Source: Acetobacter indonesiensis (GTDB taxonomy: Bacteria > Pseudomonadota > Alphaproteobacteria > Acetobacterales > Acetobacteraceae). Taken from it: a stretch of DNA of 42,166 bases. Below are positions 16,804 to 24,595 of this stretch, piece by piece. The notes under the pieces are model-generated. The model was not told where the DNA came from. It saw only the letters and a list, made by a program, of their open reading frames with translations, and did no database searches. The position numbers and the translations under genes are program-made. Numbering within the stretch: position 1 is the stretch's first letter; each line of letters opens with the position of its first letter. The stretch spans positions 1 through 42,166 of the forward strand of contig NZ_BAMW01000012.1 in assembly GCF_000963945.1 (NCBI RefSeq), read 5' to 3'.

Positions 16804-17471
16804 GGATCCCTCATGAGTCTCAAGGCGCCGTCGGGCGCGAATATATCGCCCTAGCCGATGAGGTGGTCGCCGCGATCCTAGTGACGGTGCGGGAGGGGTG
16901 GGCTTTGGCGGCCATAGATGGGGAGACGGCCTCAGAGGGCGAGGTCGTCATGACAGAGCGGCTGCGAGACGGAATGCGCCAGGCTCTGACGTCCGGAACG
17001 CTGGCGTGGGGCAAGTCCTTCATCGTGGCGCTCGGTATGGAGTCGCGCTCTACCCCCGATGTCATGACACCCGACGGTCGAACAGACATTCCCCTGTATG
17101 TCGTAGAAGTTTTCCTGCGCTACGCTGAGCACGATCCTCACGCGATCATCGAGTGCAAGCGCCTGGATGGAAGCAACACCTACCTTTGCCGCGAGTATGT
17201 AATCGAAGGTGTTGATCGGTTCCGTTCGGGTAAATACGCGGAAAACCATGCCTCCGGCTTCATGGCGGGGTATCTGCTCAGCGGCGATGCGCTGTCGGCA
17301 GCGGCGGGCGTAAACGCGTATTTGGGGCGCGTGGAGCGGGCCGACGAACAGATCGTGCTTTCTCCAGTCGTCGAACATCCGGCATTCTGGCGATCCGAAC
17401 ATGCCAGAACGGTTGAGCGACCCGCCATCGCGATCCACCACGCTTTGCTCGGGCTGACAGCCGGATCCTAA
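16800..17471 (+). CDS. Candidate PD-(D/E)XK restriction endonuclease
   Basis: The 223-residue frame begins with TTG at 16800, overlapping the methyltransferase stop (TTGA). No in-frame ATG or GTG lies close upstream, and the first downstream Met is residue 51, so the rare TTG start is likely. RTDIPLYVVE gives Asp96 and AIIECKRL gives Glu118-x-Lys120, the spacing and strand context of a PD-(D/E)XK nuclease core. REYVIEGVDRFRSGKYA followed by FMAGYLL resembles the helix and final strand found after this core in small restriction-like nucleases. Coupling to a DNA methyltransferase supports a restriction role. The cleavage site and whether the methylase shares its specificity cannot be read. Confidence 0.65.
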   Translation: MRIPHESQGAVGREYIALADEVVAAILVTVREGWALAAIDGETASEGEVVMTERLRDGMRQALTSGTLAWGKSFIVALGMESRSTPDVMTPDGRTDIPLYVVEVFLRYAEHDPHAIIECKRLDGSNTYLCREYVIEGVDRFRSGKYAENHASGFMAGYLLSGDALSAAAGVNAYLGRVERADEQIVLSPVVEHPAFWRSEHARTVERPAIAIHHALLGLTAGS

Positions 17472-17607
17472 GATTTAGTCTATCGCCAATTGATTACGAT
17501 TTTATCAAAAGTTTTGTCTAAAGCGCGATTTATACTGATCCGTGAAGTATAGGTGACGAAATCATGGAAGAGGGCGGCTGCTGATTAAGGGAAACTTGAC
17601 GCGATGA
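17472..17607. other. AT-rich spacer with an orphan start
   Basis: After the nuclease gene comes a short AT-rich stretch, then AGGTGACGAAATCATG at 17550-17565, a good ribosome binding site and start that read only six codons before a stop. This looks like the surviving 5' edge of a gene whose body was removed, next to the surviving 3' edge of a helicase gene. Confidence 0.4.
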
Positions 17608-18048
17608 GCTGCCGATTTCGTCAAACGGGTTTTCGAATACCTCGATCTCGGGGCAATCGTCCGAACTTATGCCGAATATGGCGTTGGCGACTTGCTTCAG
17701 ATCATCCTTAAAGCTTTTTGCATCCATTTCTTCGCTTCTGCCGATGGCGCCCCGAACTGGGCGGCCTGCCTCGATGCGTTCGAGGGGGTTAATCAGATTC
17801 CGATGATGACCGTCCATAAGAGCAAGGGACTTGAATACGACACCATCATCTTCGTGGGCCTCGATGACCGGGCTTGGTGGGCCCACACCCCCGGCGACCC
17901 CGAAAGTGTCGCAGCGTTTTTCCTCGCCCTCTCGCGGGCGAAACAACGCGCCATCTTTGCCTTCTGCCAACAACGCGGAAAGCGAAACAATGTGGCTGAA
18001 CTCTATCAGCTTCTGACTGATGCAGGCGTGCCTGAAATCGAGATATAA
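17608..18048 (+). pseudogene. 3' fragment of a UvrD-like helicase gene
   Basis: The frame is closed upstream by TGA at 17605, but helicase-like sequence begins right after it. The piece includes MMTVHKSKGLEYDTIIFVGL (helicase motif V region), FFLALSRAKQR (motif VI) and a C-terminal LYQLLTDAGVPEIEI. Motifs I to IV, including the Walker A ATP site, are missing, so no active helicase can be made. The arrangement of HKSKGLEY, a WW pair and a SRAK motif followed by a short tail reminds me of GajB, the helicase of Gabija anti-phage systems, and of related UvrD proteins. That resemblance is from memory and not proven. It suggests a lost defence module beside the intact restriction-modification operon. 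Confidence 0.75.
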
Positions 18049-18150
18049 CCAGATTCAGGCTCGTCTTAATACAGTAAGGGAAGCGATAAGGAGCGAGCTG
18101 CGAAGAAGAGAAAGTCTCATGGCCAGCATCAGCTAGCTATGCCATTGCAC

Positions 18151-18492
18151 CTATTTTGGATGAGTATAGTTCTCATCGCTATCCGGCATGGCCCGTCCGC
18201 CGAGATTCGAACCTCGACTGGATAGAATACGCACACACGTCCACCATTCGTCCTTTCCGGTAGAGCGTTGGATGATTGATGTCAGCTTTCGAGAAACTCT
18301 CTCAACCGCCCGGATGACCGACATGTAGGCGACTGCCGCCTGTCTGCTTTGTTTTTTCTGAGGCGACAGACGGTCAATTATGTCGAGTAAAAACTCATTC
18401 ATGAACGCGTCTCTCATCCGGGCAGTGCAGATCTGATGCGTCCATGTGCACACCAGATCCACACTGAAGAACTGGAGCCGTCTGGACTGCAA
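18151..18492 (-). CDS. Doubtful ORF covering repeat copy A1
   Basis: A 113-codon frame on the minus strand. Its first half, LQFFSVDLVCTWTHQ to QSRQAAVAYMSVI, is nearly the same as part of the frame at 37279-37617 because both lie inside the duplicated 218-bp element. Their C-terminal halves are unrelated. The conserved half therefore reflects a DNA repeat that happens to be open, or a short conserved gene end whose remainder differs at each site. No ribosome binding site is convincing. I list it only so the stretch is described, and I do not claim a protein. Confidence 0.25.
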   Translation of the reverse strand: MQSRRLQFFSVDLVCTWTHQICTARMRDAFMNEFLLDIIDRLSPQKKQSRQAAVAYMSVIRAVERVSRKLTSIIQRSTGKDEWWTCVRILSSRGSNLGGRAMPDSDENYTHPK

Positions 18493-18527
18493 ACGTAATT
18501 TCAGAGGCCCGTCCGCTAAGATGACTA
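18310..18527 (-). repeat. Dispersed repeat A, copy 1 (about 218 bp)
   Basis: This stretch matches 37405-37622 along its full length and in the same orientation, for example GTGCACACCAGATCCACACT in both. It includes the hairpin core GCCTGTCTGCT...CGACAGACGG (18338-18373). Its right edge GTCCGCTAAGATGACTA marks where similarity stops. No terminal inverted repeats or transposase are seen, so its mobility, if any, depended on another element. Confidence 0.85.
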
Positions 18528-18555
18528 GGTCGCTTTTTGATTCAGACAGTAAGGT

Positions 18556-18879
18556 TTAACCGACCCTTTGCAGCGGAACGGGCTGAACAGCCACAGATCC
18601 CGGAACGCTTTGGATCTGACGCTCCCGGTCCAGATAGCGCAGGCAACTGACCCGCAGAAAAGACGCCATATTGGGCAGCTCACCCCGAAGCTCCAGAATT
18701 TCATCCGAAAGCTTCGTGATGAGTTGGTTGACGGTCATGCCATCGGCTGCGGCAATTTCCGTCAAGACATCCCAGAACATGTTCTCCAGCCGGATCGTGG
18801 TGACGACACCATGGATCCGCAGGGACCGTGTCCGGCTTTCGTAAAAGATCGGGTCGGCGCGGACGTAGAGTTCACACAT
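18556..18879 (-). CDS. Ribbon-helix-helix domain protein
   Basis: This 107-residue protein has the pattern of RHH_4 proteins common in Alphaproteobacteria: ESRTRSLRIHGVVTTIRLEN gives the DNA-contacting strand, FWDVLTEIAAADGMTVNQLI the two helices, and SFLRVSCLRYLDRE the conserved C-terminal segment. As a dimer it would bind operator DNA. The gene follows the PfpI-family gene on the same strand after 26 bases, so the two are likely one operon. Its target is unknown. It overlaps nothing and keeps good coding character to the end. The family assignment is by pattern recognition only. Confidence 0.8.
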   Translation of the reverse strand: MCELYVRADPIFYESRTRSLRIHGVVTTIRLENMFWDVLTEIAAADGMTVNQLITKLSDEILELRGELPNMASFLRVSCLRYLDRERQIQSVPGSVAVQPVPLQRVG

Positions 18880-18905
18880 GGCGGGTCTTTCCCTGCGGAT
18901 AACAA

Positions 18906-19487
18906 TCAGGCTTCGATCTTCGTGCCCAGAACCTTAAGGAACTGGCCGATCCAGGCCGGGTGTGCTGGCCATGCTGGTGCTGTCACCAGCTTACCGTCCG
19001 TCACAGCCCCATCAATCGCAATCGCCTGATAGTCTGCGCCTGCAAGGATCATTTCAGCACGACAGGCGGGATAGGCAGAAACCTTGCGACCGGAAATGAC
19101 ATTGGCAGCAGCGAGAAGCTGCGGGCCATGGCAGACGGCAGCAATCGGCTTGTCAGCCGTCACAAAGGCCCGGATCAAGTCCAGCACGCTTTCATCGGTG
19201 CTGAGCTGTTCAGGCGCACGACCGCCCGGAATGACCAGCGCATCGTAATCATCTACTTTCGTGTCTGCATAGGTGGCGTTGAGCGTGAAGTTGTGGCCAC
19301 GCTTTTCGGTGTAGGTCTGATGGCCTTCGAAATCGTGGATGGCCGTCGCCACCTGCTCGCCAGCCTTCTTGCCCGGAGACACCACATCCACCTTGTGTCC
19401 AACCATCAGCAGCATCTGGAATGGCACCATGATTTCGTAATCTTCAACGAAATCACCTGCGAGCATGAGAATACGTTTACCAGCCAT
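18906..19487 (-). CDS. DJ-1/PfpI family protein
   Basis: From the internal ATG at 19487 (MAGKRILMLAGD, the normal family start) the product is 193 residues. The nucleophile elbow is AAVCHGPQLL with Cys119 and His120, and Glu15 (VEDYE) is in place to activate the cysteine. Members include stress-induced deglycase or amidase-like enzymes and the Pyrococcus protease PfpI. The insert around GHQTYTEKRGHNF is that of the PfpI-like branch. It probably acts in the cytoplasm on damaged metabolites or proteins, but the substrate is not readable. It precedes the RHH gene. Reading from 19514 would add nine unlikely residues. Confidence 0.88.
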   Translation of the reverse strand: MAGKRILMLAGDFVEDYEIMVPFQMLLMVGHKVDVVSPGKKAGEQVATAIHDFEGHQTYTEKRGHNFTLNATYADTKVDDYDALVIPGGRAPEQLSTDESVLDLIRAFVTADKPIAAVCHGPQLLAAANVISGRKVSAYPACRAEMILAGADYQAIAIDGAVTDGKLVTAPAWPAHPAWIGQFLKVLGTKIEA

Positions 19488-19631
19488 GAGATCATCCTGA
19501 CGATCGAGGTTCAAAAGACGGACTCCTTCTTACCGTATGCAGAAGGACTGTGGGTAATAGGTGGTAACGACAGAGGTGGAGCCGTTTGTTCGGACAGTTT
19601 TATGGGCTTGATAAGCTATACCCGGTTGTCG

Positions 19632-20245
19632 TTATGCCGCCCTTCTGACGGCGTTGCTGTTGGCCATCTGGTCCGGGGTTAACCCCGGACCAGATGGCGT
19701 CGGCACGTCATGATACGCCTCATCAGGCGTACGTCCAGCCAGCGCCGTATGCGGACGCCTTTCGTTATAATGGGCGATCCATCTGCCAAGCCCGGCCCTC
19801 AGCTCTGATCCGGTCTCGAACGCGTGCAGGTAGACGCATTCATATTTCAGCGACCGCCACAGACGCTCGATGAATACGTTATCCAGCCATCGCCCACGCC
19901 CGTCCATACTGATGCGGATCTGACGATCTTCCAGTATCCCGGTGAAACGGGGTGTCGTAAATTGCGACCCTTGGTCAGTATTGAAAATGTCCGGGGTGCC
20001 ATAGCGCATGAGGGCATCCTGTAGCGCCTCGATACAGAACTCCACGTCCATCGTGTTCGACAGACGCCAGGACAGGACCTTGCGCGTGAATCAGTCCATG
20101 ATCGCCACGAGATAGAGAAATCCCCGTTTCATGGGAATATATGTGATATCGGAACACCACACCTGGTCAGGCCGATCGATGACCAGATCCCGTAGCAGAT
20201 ATGGATATTTCCGATTGAACCGCACCAGGCTTAACGGACAGTCTT
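19632..20245 (-). pseudogene. IS3-family transposase, truncated and nonsense-mutated
   Basis: Reading on the minus strand from about 20245, YPYLLRDLVIDRPDQVW opens the DDE integrase core. CSDITYIPMKRGFLYLVAIMD contains the first catalytic Asp, IFNTDQGSQFT the second, and NVFIERLWRSLKYECVYL the catalytic Glu, with the usual end AGRTPDEAYHD. A TGA at 20091-20093 follows IMD, where the family normally has Trp, so one G-to-A change killed the frame. Everything before YPYLLRDL (the orfA product and the start of orfB) is missing, and unrelated sequence bearing repeat B1 lies there. This is a dead IS copy. A 34-bp palindrome lies in its last codons. Confidence 0.9.
19664..19697. repeat. Perfect 34-bp palindrome
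   Basis: CCATCTGGTCCGGGGTT (19664-19680) is followed directly by its exact reverse complement (19681-19697), with no spacer. It sits inside the 3' end of the dead transposase gene and encodes PGLTPDQM. A DNA cruciform or RNA hairpin with a strong stem is possible. Confidence 0.9.
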
Positions 20246-20310
20246 CTCCGTACGCTCTGGGCCACACGTCCGCTATCCGGAAGGGTGGAGTTGCGCTCCG
20301 GCGTCCGCAT

Positions 20311-20420
20311 AGTAGGCGACTACTGCCTGTCTGCTCTTTCTGCTGAGCTGACAGACGGCTTAGGGGGGAAAGCGGAATGTCCGCAATGGAATTGAACGAG
20401 GTGAACAGCGGACATAATGG
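20311..20420. repeat. Dispersed repeat B, copy 1
   Basis: About 110 bp alignable with 31285-31397: AGGCG...GCCTGTCTGCT, then a CAGC/GACAG arm, a GGGGGG run, GAATGTCCG, and GCGGACAT about 30 bases later. The left hairpin is shared with repeat A; the right half (GTCCGC...GCGGAC) is its own inverted pair. It separates the IS3 remnant from the MBL hydrolase gene. No gene is seen in it. Confidence 0.7.
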
Positions 20421-20425
20421 CAGCC

Positions 20426-21313
20426 CTAGAGGAAAGACCAACCCCTTCCCTGGTCGTATGTCATCACTTTTCCAGCGGATGTCATCGGAAAATGTGATGT
20501 GAATACTGCTGCGGTGTGTTCGGCAGCATAATTCAAAGCCCATTTTCGCGATATGATGGCTATCTGAGGATCTGCATCAAAAACGGCACTCCACTCCGGA
20601 ATACATACCTGAATGGGGTGATGCATGACATCACCCGTGAAGAGCGCACGCTCCATACCTGATTTCAGCACGAGAGACGCGTGATGGGGCGTATGCCCAG
20701 GTGTGGGGTGAAAGGAGATTCCTTCAAGAACTTCGGATCCGTCTACGTCAATCTGATCCGCAAGATCCGCCGAGATAATCGGATCAACGCTATCAATGCG
20801 TGTCATGAAACTGGTTTTATTGCGGACGCTATCATGAGCCGGATTACTGAAAAAATCATATTCGGCTCTAGAAAAGACATATCGGGCATTCGGGAAGGTC
20901 GGAACCCAGATGCCATTTTGCAGGCGTGTGTTCCACCCCACGTGATCAACATGCAGATGGGTGAGAAGAACAAAATCGATATCTTCTGGTCGGACGCCAG
21001 CGCGCATCAGATTTTCAAGCCACACGGTCTGCAAGTGATCGAAAAACAGAGCAGCAGGTCGAGCCTTGCTATTCCCGGCCCCCGTATCCACAAGAATGTT
21101 CCGACCGCGATCCTTGATGAGCCAGCTATGAACGCTCAAAAGGACTTTCGTTTCTGAAGCATCCAGCGTTTCAGACAGATGAGGATAAGCCTGAAGTGCC
21201 GTTGCATCATCCCAGTTAGGAAGCAAGAGTTCTGGAGTGAGTGCTGCTAGCGTCAGATCCTGTATTTTTAGTATGCGGGCATCCCCTACAGTATACCACT
21301 GAAGATCGTTCAT
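20426..21313 (-). CDS. MBL-fold metallo-hydrolase (lactonase-like)
   Basis: The 295-residue protein has the metallo-beta-lactamase core: HLHVDH at 119-124 binds two metals, PTPGHTPHHAS supplies the third-motif histidine, FTGDVMHH the bridging aspartate, and TSHFPM the last histidine. The N-terminal part lacks a signal peptide, so it is cytosolic. The layout is that of the AHL-lactonase-like branch with a long loop between motifs 1 and 2 (WNTRLQNGIWVPTFPNARYV). The substrate could be a lactone or another ester. It is transcribed with the YciI-like gene from a point facing the LysR-type gene, implying control by that regulator. The gene ends 6 bases from repeat B1. Confidence 0.85.
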   Translation of the reverse strand: MNDLQWYTVGDARILKIQDLTLAALTPELLLPNWDDATALQAYPHLSETLDASETKVLLSVHSWLIKDRGRNILVDTGAGNSKARPAALFFDHLQTVWLENLMRAGVRPEDIDFVLLTHLHVDHVGWNTRLQNGIWVPTFPNARYVFSRAEYDFFSNPAHDSVRNKTSFMTRIDSVDPIISADLADQIDVDGSEVLEGISFHPTPGHTPHHASLVLKSGMERALFTGDVMHHPIQVCIPEWSAVFDADPQIAIISRKWALNYAAEHTAAVFTSHFPMTSAGKVMTYDQGRGWSFL

Positions 21314-21365
21314 AATCCCAAGGCCCTCTTTTCGTTTTTATTTCTCAAAAGACACAGCGCTGTTG

Positions 21366-21698
21366 TCATGAAGGGAAAAGAGACTTCAATTCTTGCGGGA
21401 GTTTGCCAGTTGCATGGTTTGACAGGCACCCGAATAGCGGGTCCCATTCTTCAATGCGCAGATCACAAATCAAACCTTCTGATGCAAAGGGATCACCGGC
21501 AATCATCGCGTCAATCTCCTGCCGATTGGCACCTTTCATAATCAGAAAGCCGGAGCGCAGTGGGGTGCCTTTCAACGGACCGGAGGCCAGCAGACTACCT
21601 TCCTGAATAAGGCGCCTGAGATACAATACGTGTGCTGCGACATGCTGTCCCCATCCCTCGCCGTCAGGGTGGTCCATGCGCACAAGATAAACAGGCAT
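21366..21698 (-). CDS. YciI-like protein
   Basis: I begin at the ATG at 21698, which has GGAG nine bases upstream and gives MPVYLVRMDHPDGEG, the usual YciI opening; longer frames reach 21791. The 110-residue product has the ferredoxin-like fold signature: AAHVLYLRRLIQEGSLLASGPL contains the conserved His and the ASGP turn, and AGDPFASEGLI the second conserved Asp-Pro motif. Such proteins are small dimeric enzymes or enzyme partners with a His-Asp pair in a cleft. It lies 52 bases before the MBL hydrolase gene on the same strand, so they form a likely two-gene transcript facing the LysR regulator. Confidence 0.82.
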   Translation of the reverse strand: MPVYLVRMDHPDGEGWGQHVAAHVLYLRRLIQEGSLLASGPLKGTPLRSGFLIMKGANRQEIDAMIAGDPFASEGLICDLRIEEWDPLFGCLSNHATGKLPQELKSLFPS

Positions 21699-21813
21699 TT
21701 CGAAAGACTCCATCAGAACTGGACTTGCCAATCGCTCGAAGCCTTCAGCATATTCCTCTTTTTCGCTGGATAAATTGTCGATACAAGACATCAGTCACAA
21801 CTGAGGATGGTGA

Positions 21814-22725
21814 ATGCTTGACCGGTTAACCAGCATGAAGATTTTTATCAAGGTTGTGGAATTGGGATCTTTTGCTGCGGCCTCCCAGCATCTGACTTTG
21901 TCGCCGCAGATGGTGGCCAAGCATATAGAGGCTCTGGAGCATCACCTTGGTGCACGTCTGTTGCATCGAACGACACGTCGGCAAAGTCTGACTGAAACAG
22001 GACGGCTCTATTGCGAGCAATGTCGGCTTGTTCTGCAGGCTGCTGAACGAGCTGACAGTCTGGCAGCCAATACGCTTGGCACACCCCGCGGTACATTATC
22101 TGTCAGTGTACCCGTCACTTTCGGGCGAACAGTATTGCTGCCATTTGTTCACAATTTTCAGAAAAGATATCCAGAAATTCAAGTCCATTTGTCACTGACA
22201 GACCAACTGATTCACCCCACAATGGACGGTCATGAGGCTGTGATCCGAATTGGTGAACTTGAGACGGACCTTACAGTGGTCAGTCGCCCTTTGACGGCCT
22301 ATCGTCGGGTCATCTGTGCAGCTCAAACCTATCTGGAAAAACACGGTTTTCCAGAGCAGCCCGAAGATCTGATGCGCCACGAGTGTCTCGTGTATGAAAA
22401 TTCCGGCGGCCCTGTAACGACCTGGCACTTTTCTCAAGGAAGCGTTACGCGGCCAGTCACCGTTTCCGGGAGGATAATCAGTAATGATTCAAGTGTTCTG
22501 CATTCTGCAGCACTTGCTGGCGATGGTATTCTGGTGGGATATGAGCAGGCTCTGCTTCCAGATATTAAAAGCAAACGGCTTGTCCGGCTTATGCCCAGGT
22601 GGAAAGTTCCGGACAGGCCCGTGCACCTGCTCTATAACGCAGGTCCGGTTATGACACCAAAGCTGCGGGTCTTTGTGACCGAGCTTCAAGAGGCTTTCCA
22701 GCCTGAAGCCTCTTTTCGACGGTAG
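21814..22725 (+). CDS. LysR-type transcriptional regulator
   Basis: 303 residues, the family's standard length. The N-terminal winged helix-turn-helix is MKIFIKVVELGSFAAASQHL with LSPQMVAKHIEALEHHLGARLL, then HRTTRRQSLTETGRLY. The C-terminal periplasmic-binding-like domain (about 95-300) senses an effector; the ending resembles the DsdX/CrgA-like group in which PRGTLSVSVPVTFGR is conserved. It is divergent from the YciI-MBL pair. The leader between them is short (115 bases to the YciI start I chose), so the binding site must overlap both promoters. It probably activates that pair in response to a substrate. Confidence 0.92.
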   Translation: MLDRLTSMKIFIKVVELGSFAAASQHLTLSPQMVAKHIEALEHHLGARLLHRTTRRQSLTETGRLYCEQCRLVLQAAERADSLAANTLGTPRGTLSVSVPVTFGRTVLLPFVHNFQKRYPEIQVHLSLTDQLIHPTMDGHEAVIRIGELETDLTVVSRPLTAYRRVICAAQTYLEKHGFPEQPEDLMRHECLVYENSGGPVTTWHFSQGSVTRPVTVSGRIISNDSSVLHSAALAGDGILVGYEQALLPDIKSKRLVRLMPRWKVPDRPVHLLYNAGPVMTPKLRVFVTELQEAFQPEASFRR

Positions 22726-22765
22726 GGTGCCTGACTCCTAAGCTCAGTTGGCAATCAGTTCCTGT

Positions 22766-23512
22766 TCACCATCCCTGTTCAGTCGGAAGAACAAACAGTT
22801 CTGCAACATCCATACGTGCAGGTGATTTCAGAGCAAAAAGGATACTGTCTGCTATGTCCTCGCCCTCGAGAAAGGTCATGGACGCTGCAAGGTCATCCAT
22901 CTGTTTGCGGTAATCAGCATCTGTAATGTGATCGTAAAGCTCTGATTTTACGGCTCCCGGCTGAATGCAGGTAACGCGGATATTATGCTTTGGTCCGATC
23001 TCCATTCTTAGGCCGTCTGAAAACGCTGTCACCGCAGCCTTGGTGGCACAATAAACGGCGAGACCCGTAAAGACTTTCCGGCCTGCAATCGAGGACATGT
23101 TGAAAATATGGCCCGAATGCTGTGCGATCATCTGCGGAAGAACGGCTGCCGTTGCATTAAGAACACCAGATATATTGACGTCCACCATCTGCTGCCATTC
23201 GTCCACTTTCAGGCTGTCAACGCTGGATAGGGGCATCAGGCCCGCATTGTTGACCAGAACATCAATCCTTCCAAATTGGGCGATCAAGCTCTTTGCCGCT
23301 TCTTGACACGAGACAAGATCAGTAACGTCCGTCACCAGAGGAATGGCTCGACCGCCAGCCTTGGTAATTTCACTAACAAGCGTCTCCAGGCGATCATGAC
23401 GACGTGCCGCCAGGCCGACTGTCATTCCTTCTGCTGCAAGTTTGCGCGCTGTTGCCGCACCAATGCCACTGGATGCTCCGGTCACCAGAGCAATTTTTCC
23501 TGCAATATTCAT
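22766..23512 (-). CDS. Short-chain dehydrogenase/reductase
   Basis: From ATG 23512 the product is 248 residues, a classical SDR. The cofactor motif is TGASSGIG near residue 11, followed by AARRHDRLE, which with Arg after the second strand favours [19 protein letters not shown] is the structural motif, and the catalytic Ser (MSSIAG) and YCATK complete the active site. The C-terminal sequence ([14 protein letters not shown]) matches the group often annotated as YdfG-like or serine/short-chain alcohol dehydrogenases. The substrate is unknown. Its start faces the AraC-family gene 149 bases away, which is its probable regulator. All catalytic residues are intact. Confidence 0.92.
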   Translation of the reverse strand: MNIAGKIALVTGASSGIGAATARKLAAEGMTVGLAARRHDRLETLVSEITKAGGRAIPLVTDVTDLVSCQEAAKSLIAQFGRIDVLVNNAGLMPLSSVDSLKVDEWQQMVDVNISGVLNATAAVLPQMIAQHSGHIFNMSSIAGRKVFTGLAVYCATKAAVTAFSDGLRMEIGPKHNIRVTCIQPGAVKSELYDHITDADYRKQMDDLAASMTFLEGEDIADSILFALKSPARMDVAELFVLPTEQGW

Positions 23513-23661
23513 AATCTTCTCCACACGACGAGCCTTCAATCGGCCTTAATTGTCGAAGGAGGTGTAAATTATGCCAGAAGATATCTCGCTTGGCTTCTTG
23601 CTGAAACTATTGCGATTTTGCGCTATAGATAGTCGCGCATGGAAATGAGAGAGTGTAGCGG

Positions 23662-24576
23662 ATGGTTTTATCCTGCCTTCCTTCTCGGCGTGCTGCCAGT
23701 TTGACACTGGAGCAACTTCTGCCCGGGGAGAAAGTCGCGCAAAGTGATGGGGATGTCTGGAAGGATGTTGACGTCCAGATATTCACTCGCCCGGTACAAG
23801 AAGACGAAATTCTTGTGCCTGCCGTCGCAGAACCCTTGCTTGTCTGGGTTATCCGCGGAGAAGCAAATGTCGAAGAGCGTGAGCTGACAGGGCCTTGGGA
23901 ACAGAGCAAGGCAAGAGCAGGAACATTTTACCTCACGCAGACGGACACACCCTATCTGATGCGTTGGCAGGGCAAGGGAGGCACTTGTTTTGAAGTGTTG
24001 CATCTTTATCTTGGACTTGAGCTTGTCGATCGAGCTGCCATGTCATTAAATCTGAATTCATCCCGTATTCGAATGCGGGATGTTTCGGGCGGGGAAGATG
24101 CTTTCATATCAGGAATTTTGAGTGGCCTGATAGCTGAAATGCAATCTTCCGTTATTGCAAATCCCTTATTTGTAAATGGCCTTCTGGAAAGTCTGACAGT
24201 TCATCTTTTAAGACAGTATGCTGATGCCAGAGCTAAGATAAAGCGACGATCCACTCTCTTGCCCACATGGAAACTGCGTAGAGTTCTTGATCATATGGAA
24301 GCACATCTGGCTGAACCATTCGATTTGGATTGTCTTGCTGCTTTGTGTGGCATGAGCCGTTTTCACACCAGTCGCTCATTCCGTACAACCACGGGACAAA
24401 CCCCCTCTGATTGGTTCATGCAGCGCCGCGTCCAGAAAGCATCAGAAATGCTTCGTAAGACCAATCTTTCCATTATCGAGATTGCTTTGGAGATCGGATA
24501 CAACAATCCAAGTCACTTTGCTCAGGTCTTCCGCAGAGTGACAGGTGTCAGTCCTCGTGATTATAGAAAACTATAA
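23662..24576 (+). CDS. AraC-family transcriptional regulator
   Basis: 304 residues with an N-terminal cupin-like sensing region (roughly 1-190) and a C-terminal pair of helix-turn-helix motifs (from about 205). LDCLAALCGMSRFHTSRSF is the first and IIEIALEIGYNNPSHFAQVF the second, with the conserved end FRRVTGVSPRDYRK. It is divergent from the SDR gene and very likely controls it. Regulators with this pairing often respond to aldehydes or aromatic alcohols, but the ligand cannot be read. The start at 23662 has only a weak upstream purine run; a later start is unlikely because the cupin domain begins early. Confidence 0.9.
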   Translation: MVLSCLPSRRAASLTLEQLLPGEKVAQSDGDVWKDVDVQIFTRPVQEDEILVPAVAEPLLVWVIRGEANVEERELTGPWEQSKARAGTFYLTQTDTPYLMRWQGKGGTCFEVLHLYLGLELVDRAAMSLNLNSSRIRMRDVSGGEDAFISGILSGLIAEMQSSVIANPLFVNGLLESLTVHLLRQYADARAKIKRRSTLLPTWKLRRVLDHMEAHLAEPFDLDCLAALCGMSRFHTSRSFRTTTGQTPSDWFMQRRVQKASEMLRKTNLSIIEIALEIGYNNPSHFAQVFRRVTGVSPRDYRKL

Positions 24577-24595
24577 TCACGATATGAATAATGTT

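Noticed and set aside
16800..17471. Type IIG reading: nuclease domain fused in the methylase, making the third gene an unrelated protein
   Set aside because: I found no PD-(D/E)XK core inside the 987-aa protein, whereas the small downstream protein has D-x21-E-x-K in proper context.
18181..18260. Complete tRNA gene
   Set aside because: Only a T-arm-like stretch; no 5' acceptor strand, D-arm or anticodon arm can be paired.
18960..19682. 240-codon plus-strand open frame over the PfpI-family gene
   Set aside because: It crosses the PfpI gene and runs into the IS3 remnant; no ribosome binding site and no domain.
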